Below, one piece after another: positions 54,601-62,569 of a DNA stretch of 64,000 nucleotides. The number at the start of each line of letters is the position of its first letter. The stretch's first letter is position 1. The stretch is taken from NCBI RefSeq assembly GCF_040954835.1, contig NC_090709.1:40714975-40778974 (forward strand), read 5' to 3'. Below the pieces are notes generated by a model. It was given only the letters and a program-made list of their open reading frames with translations, searched no databases and was not told the origin of the DNA. The position numbers and the translations under genes are program-made. This stretch comes from Lepisosteus oculatus (Eukaryota > Chordata > Actinopteri > Semionotiformes > Lepisosteidae).

Positions 54601-56004
54601 CACTCATCCCACATCCGCACGGCTCCCAGCGCTCCCGGCGCCCTCACCCCGGTCCGTGGAGCGCCGCACGGCGATGAACTTGGCGCCGCTGTCGGAGGGG
54701 GAGTCCTTCCGCGCCTCGGCGAAGGCCAGCAGGCTGCCCGCGGGCGTGGAGATCACGATGGGGACGCGGTAGGTATTGACCGAGCCTGCCCCCCCGCTGA
54801 CCCACAGCAGCTGCTCCTCAAACACCAGGGGGCGGACCTGAGGGGCACAGAGAGAGAGAGGGGTTCACACACACTGACTGGACACTCCAGGACATGAACA
54901 CTGCACTGAGAGAGAGAGGGGTTCACACACACACACTGACTGGACACTCCAGTACATGAACACTGCACTGAGAGAGAGAGGGGTTCATACAGACACACTG
55001 ACTGGACACTCCAGTACATGAACACTGCACTGAGAGAGAGAGAGGGGTTCACACAGACACACTGACTGGACACTCCAGGACATGAACACTGCACTGAGAG
55101 AGAGAGGGGTTCATACACACACACTGACTGGACACTCCAGTACATGAACACTGCACTGAGAGAGAGAGGGGTTCATACACACACACTGACTGGACACTCC
55201 AGTACATGAACACTGCACTGAGAGAGAGAGGGGTTCATACAGACACACTGACTGGACACTCCAGGACATGAACACTGCACTGAGAGAGAGAGGGGTTCAT
55301 ACAGACACACTGACTGGACACTCCAGTACATGAACACTGCACTGAGAGAGAGAGGGGTTCATACAGACACACTGACTGGACACTCCAGTACATGAACACT
55401 GCACTGAGAGAGAGAGAGGGGTTCATACACACACACTGACTGGACACTCCAGTACATGAACACTGCACTGAGAGAGAGAGGGGTTCATACACACACACTG
55501 ACTGGACACTCCAGTACATGAACACTGCACTGAGAGAGAGAGGGGTTAATACAGACACACTGACTGGACACTCCAGGACATGAACACTGCACTGAGAGAG
55601 AGAGAGGGGTTCATACACACACACTGACTGGACACTCCAGTACATGAACACTGCACTGAGAGAGAGAGGGGTTCACACACACACACACTGACTGGACACT
55701 CCAGTACATTAACCTCGCCCCCCAAAAGAGTGTCCTAAACTCTTGTATCTGTGAATCGCAGTATTAACACGTCAGGCTACCGTTTCCCAAGCACAGTGAA
55801 GCTTCAGCTAACGCCAAGCGATCATCTTTGCGCACACATAAACAACAACAACAACAATAGCAGAAGCAAGACAATACTGCAATCATAAGTATTTTCCACC
55901 TTTCCGAGCTGGGCACAGACTGCCGGAACCAGACACAACACCAGCGCAAGTGTCCCGGGAGAAAAGCTGAGCGCTTCCCGTCTCCTGCCCACCGAAGCGT
56001 CCAT
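48444..56004 (-). CDS. neu1: Sialidase-1 (lysosomal neuraminidase)
   Basis: Six exons on the minus strand: 56004-55900, 54837-54648, 52965-52703, 51022-50840, 49807-49588, 48661-48444. Joined length is 1179 nt, 392 codons plus TAG; introns are in phases 0,1,0,0,1. Human NEU1 is slightly longer (415 aa). A signal peptide (residues about 1-32) leads the six-bladed propeller. Landmarks: YRVP (58-61, FRIP equivalent), Asp boxes at 95-102, 155-162 and 214-221 and a degenerate one at 329-336. FAEARK, GLNLGA, APGPG, CGHG and NPDECQ-like segments match the family, and the C-terminal YGGL matches the YxxL lysosomal targeting tail. It removes terminal sialic acid from glycoproteins and oligosaccharides in lysosomes, in complex with cathepsin A. 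All introns hold minisatellites. Confidence 0.95.
48712..49500. repeat. Short-unit (6/9/12 bp) array in neu1 intron 5
   Basis: Nearly 800 bp made of 6-base words GTCCAN and GTCCCN ('catgtccaaatgtccac', 'ccccgtgtccccatgtcc'), with higher-order blocks such as a phrase of about 84 bp repeated at 48985, 49069 and nearby. Open frames on both strands are artefacts. Confidence 0.95.
49588..49807 (-). CDS. neu1: neu1 exon 5
   Basis: Residues 248-320: [41 protein letters not shown]. The NARNQN segment is highly conserved in the family. Confidence 0.95.
49885..50800. repeat. 68-bp minisatellite, locus 2 (neu1 intron 4)
   Basis: About 13 copies of the unit described at 40960-41320. The array begins after 'acaaacagaaacagaccctg', as locus 1 does after a similar phrase, so both grew from the same interspersed-repeat seed. 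Confidence 0.93.
50840..51022 (-). CDS. neu1: neu1 exon 4
   Basis: Residues 187-247: RLVVCGHGT, Asp box 3 (SDDHGATW), [19 protein letters not shown]. Clean phase-0 exon of 61 codons. Confidence 0.95.
51060..52690. repeat. 30-31-bp pyrimidine-rich minisatellite in neu1 intron 3
   Basis: About 1.6 kb of 'ctctctcccagtccagcccc' units with variable inserts. The plus strand is almost pure C/T with regular AG, so in neu1 sense it is purine-rich. A 710-codon Ser/Pro/Leu ORF crosses it and is not a gene. Confidence 0.95.
52703..52965 (-). CDS. neu1: neu1 exon 3
   Basis: Residues 99-186. Completes Asp box 1 (STDRGATW across the junction), contains DGLNLGAA, Asp box 2 (SGDDGLSW) and a glycosylation sequon N167-I-T. 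Acceptor 'ctgcccccag', donor CAG|GTGAGG. Confidence 0.95.
52975..53990. repeat. 47-bp minisatellite in neu1 intron 2
   Basis: About 21 copies of a 47-bp unit with 'gggaatgacagggaaagg' and 'gtattccagcaccaggg'. Confidence 0.95.
53991..54515. repeat. 40-bp minisatellite in neu1 intron 2
   Basis: About 13 copies of a unit of about 40 bp with 'attccagcacgagggaag' and 'agcaagacggaccgggg'. The first part is shared with the adjoining 47-bp unit, so one array evolved from the other. Confidence 0.95.
54648..54837 (-). CDS. neu1: neu1 exon 2
   Basis: Residues 36-98 ([16 protein letters not shown] to RRSTDR), including YRVP, the catalytic-pocket Arg motif, and LLAFAEARK. Acceptor 'tctctgtgcccctcag', donor G|GTGAGG. 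Confidence 0.95.
54850..55715. repeat. 62-bp minisatellite in neu1 intron 1
   Basis: About 14 copies of the family found at 43130-44160, in opposite genomic orientation but the same orientation relative to neu1 transcription. It ends immediately upstream of the exon 2 acceptor. Confidence 0.95.
55900..56004 (-). CDS. neu1: neu1 exon 1: signal peptide
   Basis: Residues 1-35. ATG at 56004 followed by a charged start and hydrophobic core ([13 protein letters not shown]), a likely cleavage region. Donor AAG|GTGGAA is weak but in phase 0 and followed by matching exon 2. Confidence 0.85.
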
Positions 56005-56108
56005 CTCTCGCCGCTCGGACACGGAGGAAAACTCAGGAAATAGTTCCGTTTCAGCACTTGTCGGGGGTAGAAAACAGGACAGCGCAGCCCCTGAGGCACC
56101 AAGCGGCA

Positions 56109-56118
56109 GTCATATGAC
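56109..56118. promoter_or_regulatory. Palindromic E-box GTCATATGAC
   Basis: A perfect 10-bp palindrome 105 bp upstream of the neu1 ATG, one step from the CLEAR consensus GTCACGTGAC in its two central bases. Confidence 0.4.
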
Positions 56119-56144
56119 CGCGGCTGTCGCCTTGTGACTCCCGG

Positions 56145-56154
56145 GTCATGTGAG
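56145..56154. promoter_or_regulatory. CLEAR-like E-box GTCATGTGAG
   Basis: An M-box/CLEAR-type site (TCATGTG) about 140 bp upstream of the neu1 ATG. NEU1 is a known member of the TFEB lysosomal network in mammals, so a regulatory role is plausible. Confidence 0.5.
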
Positions 56155-56335
56155 GCCGAGCAGGAAGCCGGATACGCTAAAGGCCGGCGCCGCCATTGCG
56201 GCTCAAATCGCGGAAGCCCGCCGTAGGAACTGCAGGAGACCGCAGAGCCAAGATGGCGGCCGCCCCAGGCGCAGTTTCACCGCCGGGACCAACGAATGGC
56301 GTCGACGGGAGCCGAGTGGGTTAACCAATCAACGA
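56155..56335. promoter_or_regulatory. CpG-rich neu1 promoter, possibly bidirectional
   Basis: CpG-dense with a YY1-type 'caagatggcggccgc' at about 56249-56263, another 'cgccgccattgcgg' near 56188 and a CCAAT box 'accaatca' at 56324-56331. YY1 sites usually sit near transcription starts, so a plus-strand transcript toward 56296 is possible. Confidence 0.5.
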
Positions 56336-56958
56336 CGGCTATGGTCACGATCTACTGGGATGCCGGCGCTCACGAGCTACTGATTTGTCTGACGTCAGAC
56401 ACCCCCACAACTCCTGAGACAACACCATCTACTGACACCCCCACAACCCCTGAGACAACACCATCTACTGACACCCCCACAACCCCTGAGACAACACCAT
56501 CTACTGACACCCCCACAACTCCTGAGACAACACCATCTACTGACACCCTCACAACTCCTGAGACAACACCATCTACTGACACCCCCACAACCCCTGAGAC
56601 AGCACCATCTACTGACACCCCCACAACCCCTGAGACAGCACCATCTACTGACACCCCCACAACCCCTGAGACAACACCATCTACTGACACCCCCACAACC
56701 CCTGAGACAACACCATCTACTGACACCCCCACAACCCCTGAGACAACACCATCTACTGACACCCCCACAACCCCTGAGACAACACCATCTACTGACACCC
56801 CCACAACCCCTGAGACAACACCATCTACTGACACCCCCACAACCCCTGAGACAACACCATCTACTGACACCCCCACACTCCCTGAGACACCATCTACTGA
56901 CACCCCCACACTCCCTGAGACAACACCATCTACTGACACCCCCACAAGCCACCATTAG
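56296..56958 (+). CDS. Mucin-like repeat ORF, doubtful
   Basis: A 220-codon ORF beginning MASTGAEWVNQSTTAM, with about 15 repeats of the 12-residue TPTTPETTPSTD and a short tail ending SHH. It starts in a good context downstream of a CpG-rich promoter. Against it: there is no signal peptide, the 36-bp unit is open in other frames too, and no family is recognised. If translated, it would be a Thr/Pro-rich, O-glycosylation-prone protein. Most likely a minisatellite. Confidence 0.2.
   Translation: MASTGAEWVNQSTTAMVTIYWDAGAHELLICLTSDTPTTPETTPSTDTPTTPETTPSTDTPTTPETTPSTDTPTTPETTPSTDTLTTPETTPSTDTPTTPETAPSTDTPTTPETAPSTDTPTTPETTPSTDTPTTPETTPSTDTPTTPETTPSTDTPTTPETTPSTDTPTTPETTPSTDTPTTPETTPSTDTPTLPETPSTDTPTLPETTPSTDTPTSHH
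56395..56950. repeat. 36-bp minisatellite
   Basis: About 15 copies of a 36-bp unit with 'gacacccccacaacccctg' and 'gagacaacaccatctact'. The last copies carry an 'actccctgagac' variant and one 3-bp deletion. All length changes are multiples of 3. Confidence 0.95.
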
Positions 56959-57434
56959 TGTTGAGGGTCCTGGAAGCAGGAATCTGGAGGTACTTCATGA
57001 TTAAACTGTACTTTAAAAATGATTGATTACCAGCGGAGTCATGGAACTCCAGTTTGAGAGCTGTCAAGGTTCTCAAAAGCCTTGATGCAGCTTTTTACTC
57101 TTTACTCTTTTACATCTTTTTTTCAAAATCCACAGAGATGATTAAAAAGCCATCGGAGCGGACTTGTGACCCTAGACTGACTGGACCGGAGTCACAGACC
57201 CCTGGACCGACTGGACCCCTGGACTGACTGGACCGGGGACACAGACCCCTGGACTGACTGGACACTGTTCTACTTTAATCTTATAAAGGAACATATTTAT
57301 TGTATCTTTTCACCTGTAGCAAAATGATAAAGAATCACTGGCTCAAGACTGAGCGTCTCTGTCCATTTTACTTTGACACTAGGAACACCACCATGCTGAA
57401 GAAATGCTTGAACTAACTTGAACAAGTTTCAGTT
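56959..57434. other. Single-copy interval with short local repeat
   Basis: No gene recognised. 57176-57260 has small repeats of 'gactggaccgg' and 'cacagacccctgga'. The rest is AT-rich. Confidence 0.4.
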
Positions 57435-58194
57435 CACGACGTGTGTGAGTGTGAGTGTGAGTGTCCTGTGAGGGACTGGTGTCCTGTCCAGGGTGTGTGT
57501 GAGTGTGTGTGTGTGTCCTGTGATGGACTGGTGTCCTGTCCAGGGTGTGTGAGTGTGTGTGTGTCTGTGATGGACTGGTGTCCTGTCCAGGGTGTGTGAG
57601 TGTGTGTGTGTCTGTGATGGACTGGTGTCCTGTCCAGGGTGTGTGAGTGTGAGTGTGTCCTGTGATGGACTAGTGTATTGTCCAGGGTGTGTGAGTGTGA
57701 GTGTGTGTCCTGTGATGGACTGGTGTCCTGTCCAGGGTGTGTGAGTGTGTGTGTGTCTGTGATGGACTGGTGTCCTGTCCAGGGTGTGTGAGTGTGTGTG
57801 TCTGTGATGGACTGGTGTCCTGTCCAGGGTGTGTGAGTGTGTGTGTGTCTGTGATGGACTGGTGTCCTGTCCAGGGTGTGTGAGTGTGAGTGTCCTGTGA
57901 GGGACTGGTGTCCTGTCCAGGGTGTGTGAGTGTGAGTGTCCTGTGATGAACTGGTGTCCTGTCCAGGGTGTGTGAGTGTCTGTGAGTGTGTCCTGTGATG
58001 AACTGGTGTCCTGTCCAGGGTGTGTGAGTGTGTGGTGTCCTGTCCAGGGTGTGTGAGTGTGTGTGTGTGTCCTGTGATGGACTGGTGTCCTGTCCAGGGT
58101 CCGTGAGTGTGTGTGTGTGTCCTGTGATGGACTGGTGTCCTGTCCAGGGTCCGTGAGTGTGTGTCCTGTGATGGACTGGTTTCCTGTCCAGGGT

Positions 58195-58236
<42 letters not shown>

Positions 58237-58415
58237 TGTGATGGACTGGTGTCCTGTCCAGGGTGTGTGTGTGTGTCCTGTGATGGACTGGTTTCCTGTC
58301 CAGGGTGTGTGTGTGTCCTGTGATGGACTGGTGTCCTGTCCAGGGTGTGTGAGTGTGTGTCCTGTGATGGACTGGTTTCCTGTCCAGGGTGTGTGAGTGT
58401 GTCCTGTGATGGAGA
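57435..58415. repeat. 50-bp GT-rich minisatellite, locus 2
   Basis: Same family and orientation as 45341-46715: the 'tgtgatggactggtgtcctg' core with variable (GT)n. About 19 copies. A (GT)n run of about 34 bp lies at 58200-58234. Confidence 0.95.
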
Positions 58416-58427
58416 GAGAGCTGTGAG

Positions 58428-58563
58428 GAAGATGGCTGGACAAACCCTCAGGAGACCAGCGGGCTGCAGTACACATCCGCTCCACAAGGGGGAGACAGAG
58501 ATCTCTGAGCATTCAGACGCCCCTTGCTGCTCTCCTGATGCCCTGCACCTCCTGTCCTGCCAA
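58428..58563. repeat. 135-bp direct repeat, copy 2
   Basis: Near-identical to 46738-46890 and again directly 3' of a 50-bp GT-rich array. Confidence 0.85.
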
Positions 58564-58894
58564 GTGTCGGGTGTCAGTAATGACACTTGTCTCGATACGC
58601 CTGCTCAAACACAACAGCTTAGCACTGACCCTGTGTCGCCACACCCCATACACGCGCACACACGCTGGGAGGGATTCACCTGGGTGTGTAGGGGCAACAG
58701 CAGGTACACAGCCGGTCCCCACACACACACACACTGTTGTTTTTCTTTTTTCATTCCAGTCAGGCTCGTTAGTTAATTTGACTCCTTAACTGAACTCATG
58801 AGTCGGTTGCCTGCAGACGTCGCAAACCGGCTCTCTTCTTTCTTCCTGCTGTTGGAGGTTGAGAATTATCTTAGGTCAGGGGGTGGAGGATAGC
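58564..58894. other. Single-copy interval
   Basis: No gene recognised. Nothing beyond a short (AC)n run near 58719. Confidence 0.4.
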
Positions 58895-59145
58895 ACCTCT
58901 TTACACAGCGAGTGGCAGGGGTGGGTGACAAGCCGCCCAGTCCTGTGGTTGAAGCCGATACCCTGGCCTCTCTCCAGACACAGCTGGGTGAGCTCCTCCA
59001 GTCAGGACAGGAGGCTCTACTGTACACAGAGGGTGGTGGGGGTGGGGAACAAGCTGCCCAGCCCTGTGGTTGAAGCCGATACCCTGGCTTCTCTCCAGAC
59101 ACAGCTGGGTGAGCTCCTCCAGTCAGGACAGGGGGCTCTTCTGTC
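58895..59145. repeat. 121-bp tandem repeat, locus 2
   Basis: Two copies of the unit described at 42335-42770, same orientation. Confidence 0.88.
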
Positions 59146-59449
59146 TCCTGTGCACAAGTCCACATCATCACGCTACTGCTGGAGACACCACACACACACA
59201 CACACACACACACAGCTGCACAAGGCCCGAGTGAGTCCCGTGTGATGCTGGGGCTCGAGATGGGAGAGCAGGCCAGTGTCCTGGACGGCCCGGTGAGGGG
59301 GGAGACACCAGGCTCGTACCCGCGCAGACAGGGAGCGGGGTTTTAACGACACTGTGGAAAATCCACTGAGCCCACCCCCACAGGCAAGACTGGTAAACAA
59401 GACGAGGATCGCTGCGCTGGTAAACAGGCCCAAACCACGCACTGACGCA

Positions 59450-60265
59450 CTAGCTCTGACACACACACAGCACAACCTCACACACGGCACAGCATCACAC
59501 ACACAGCACAGTACCACACACACAGCACAGTATCCTCTCACACACAGCACAACCTCCCGCACAGCACAGCATCACACACACAGCACAGTATCTCACACAC
59601 AACACAGCATCACACACACAGCACAATATCTCACACACAGCACAGCATCACACACACAGCACAGCATCACACACACAGCACAGCATCTCACACATAGCAT
59701 GGTATCACACAGCACAGTATCTCACACAGCACAGAATCACACACAAGGCACAACCTCACACACAGCACAGTATCACACACACACGGCACAGTATCCCACA
59801 CACAGCACAGTATCCTACACAGCATCACAAACACAGCACAACCTCACACAAGGCACAGTATCATACACACACAGCACAGTATCACACACAGCATCTCACA
59901 CACAGCACAACCTCACAGTATCCTCTCACACACAGCACAGTATCACACACACAGCACAGTATAACACAGCAAAATCTCACACACACAGCACAGTATCTCA
60001 TACAGCTCGATCTCACACACAGCACAGTATCACACACACAGCACAATAACACACACATAGCACAATCTCAGTCCCAATCTCACACACACAGCACAGTATA
60101 ACACACAGCACAATATCTTACACACACAGCACAGTATCATACACATAGCACACTCTCACACGCAGCACAGTATCATACACAGCGCACACACACACACACA
60201 GCACAATCTCAGTCACAATATCACACAAACAGCACAGTCTCAGTCCAAATCTAACACACACAGCA
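59450..60265. repeat. AC-rich microsatellite-like array
   Basis: Irregular units of about 17-22 bp: 'cacacacagcacagtatca' with CA runs and substitutions. Confidence 0.95.
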
Positions 60266-60269
60266 CAAT

Positions 60270-61355
60270 TGCACAGGCGAGTGTGTCCGGTAAGAGTCTG
60301 GACAGGTGAGTGTGTACAGTGTGTCCAGTGAGAGTCAGGACAGGTAAGACTCTACAGTGTGTCCGGTAAGAGTGTGGACAGGCGAGTGTGTCCAGCGTGT
60401 CCAATAAGAGTCTGGACAGGCGAGTGTGTACAGTGTGTCCAGTAAGAGTCTGGACAGGTGAGTGTGTACAGTGTGTCCAGTGAGAGTCTGGACAGGCGAG
60501 TGTGTACAGTGTGTCCAGTAAGAGTCTGGACAGGCGAGTGTGTACAGTGTGTCCAGTGAGAGTGTGGACAGGCGAGTGTGTACAGTGTGTCCAGTAAGAG
60601 TCTGGACAGGTGAGTGTGTACAGTGTGTCCAGTGAGAGTCAGGACAGGTAAGACTCTACAGTGTGTCCAGTAAGAGTCTGGACAGGTGAGTGTGTACAGT
60701 GTGTCCGGTAAGAGTCTGGACAGGTGAGTGTGTACAGTGTGTCCAGTGAGAGTGTGGACAGGTGAGTGTGTACAGTGTGTCCAGTGAGAGTCTGGACAGG
60801 CGAGTGTGTACTGTGTGTCCGGTAAGAGTCTGGACAGGTGAGTGTGTACAGTGTGTCCAGTGAGAGTCTGGACAGGCGAGTGTGTCCAGTAAGAGTCTGG
60901 ACAGGTGAGTGTGTACTGTGTGTCCAGTGAGAGTCTGGACAGGCGAGTGTGTCCAGTAAGAGTCTGGACAGGTGAGTGTGTACTGTGTGTCCAGTGAGAG
61001 TCTGGACAGGCGAGTGTGTACAGTGTGTCCAGTAAGAGTCTGGACAGGTGAGTGTGTACAGTGTGTCCAGTGAGAGTCTGGACAGGCGAGTGTGTCCAGT
61101 AAGAGTCTGGACAGGTGAGTGTGTACTGTGTGTCCAGTGAGAGTCTGGACAGGTGAGTGTGTACAGTGTGTCCAGTGAGAGTCTGGACAGGCGAGTGTGT
61201 ACAGTGTGTCCAGTAAGAGTCTGGACAGGCGAGTGTGTCCAGTGTGTCCAGTAAGAGTCTGGACAGGCGAGTGTGTCCAGTGTGTCCAGTAAGAGTCTGG
61301 ACAGGCGAGTGTGTCCAGTGTGTCCAGTAAGAGTCTGGACAGGCGGGTCTGATGC
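60270..61355. repeat. 38-bp minisatellite
   Basis: About 28 copies of a 38-bp unit with 'gtgtccagtaagagtctgg' and 'acaggcgagtgtgtacag'. Many units contain 'ggtgagtgtg' or 'cagtaagag', which look like splice donors on +. Confidence 0.95.
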
Positions 61356-61489
61356 AGATGTACTCTACTCTACTCTACAGAGTTCCAGTGTATCAGCAGC
61401 TCTGAGGGAGAGCTGCCATGCAGGAACACAGAAGGCGTGCAAGGGCACAGCTGTCATCTGTCTGCACATCCAGGCAGCGCACTGACGAC

Positions 61490-61640
61490 ATCACCCAGAA
61501 ATCCCCCCCCACACAGCCCGGCCATGACGCCACGCCGCCCCACGCGCCGCCGGCTGTGACGCAGGCTCGCAGAGAGCGCCGCACCGCGCCGCCATGTCCC
61601 CCGGGCGCCTCTCGGAACACAGGCCGGGCCGGGCACTTAC
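61490..61640. promoter_or_regulatory. Short CpG-dense segment
   Basis: CpG-rich ('gacgccacgccgccccacg', 'cgccgccatgtcccccgg'), including an ATG in strong context at about 61594. Could be the first exon of an unassigned gene; the ORF runs straight into the 121-bp repeat, which argues against it. Confidence 0.3.
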
Positions 61641-61644
61641 ACAC

Positions 61645-62130
61645 AGAGTGGCGGGGGTGGGGAACAAGCCGCCCAGTGATGGTGTTGAAGCCGATACCCC
61701 GGCTTCTCTCCAGACACAGCTGGGTGAGCTCCTCCAGTCAGGACAGGGGGCTCTTCTGTACACAGAGGGGGGTGGGGGTGGGGAACAAGCCGCCCAGCCC
61801 TGTGGTTGAAGCCGATACCCTGGCTTCTCTCCAGACACAGCTGGGTGAGCTCCTCCAGTCAGGACAGGAGGCTCTTCTGTACACAGAGGGGGGTGGGGGT
61901 GGGGAACAGGCTGCCCAGCCCTGTGGTTGAAGCCGATACCCTGGCTTCTCTCCAGACACAGCTGGGTGAGCTCCTCCAGTCAGGACAGGAGGCTCTTCTG
62001 TACACAGAGGGTGGTGGGGGTGGGGAACAAGCTGCCCAGCCCTGTGGTTGAAGCCGATACCCTGGCTTCTCTCCAGACACAGCTGGGTGAGCTCCTCCAG
62101 TCAGGACAGGGGGCTCTACTGTACACAGAG
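61645..62130. repeat. 121-bp tandem repeat, locus 3
   Basis: Four copies at 121-bp spacing. Copies 2-4 are almost identical, so this is the youngest locus of the family in the window. Confidence 0.92.
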
Positions 62131-62134
62131 GGGC

Positions 62135-62200
62135 TCAGTGACAGCAGCCTGGACACAGACACTGGACGCAGGCAGACCTGGCTGTCCAGAGAGCCAGCCT
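62135..62200. repeat. 68-bp repeat, single unit (locus 3)
   Basis: One unit of the family at 40960 and 49885, fused to the 121-bp array as at 41322. Confidence 0.8.
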
Positions 62201-62569
62201 CTCTACAGCCAACTGTGCTCCTACAGCCAACTGGGAGATGCAGAGACAACGATGCCCTTCCTCCTGCACTGGGATAGATAACTCTGGGATGAGACCACCG
62301 TTCTTCCATCATATAAGAAATCTAATCCCAGAATTCCCACACCTGCCAGAAACGATCCGTGACCTCCTGTCGCAGCCCAGGTAAAAGGCAGACAGTGAAT
62401 AAAGAGCAAGAATACTGTTCTTGTCGTGAAAGGCTGCTGAGCTGTGAGTGGGAGAGTAACAGGAGAGAGCAGTGAGAGTGAAAGTGCAGATCGAGAGTGA
62501 AACGGGGAGGGAGGTGTGAGTTTCAGGGGAAGGAGTTTCCACAGTGTGAGAGTAGGGGAAAGGCAAGAC
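62201..62569. other. Single-copy interval
   Basis: No gene recognised. Minus-strand frames are continuations of the adjoining repeat ORF. Confidence 0.4.
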
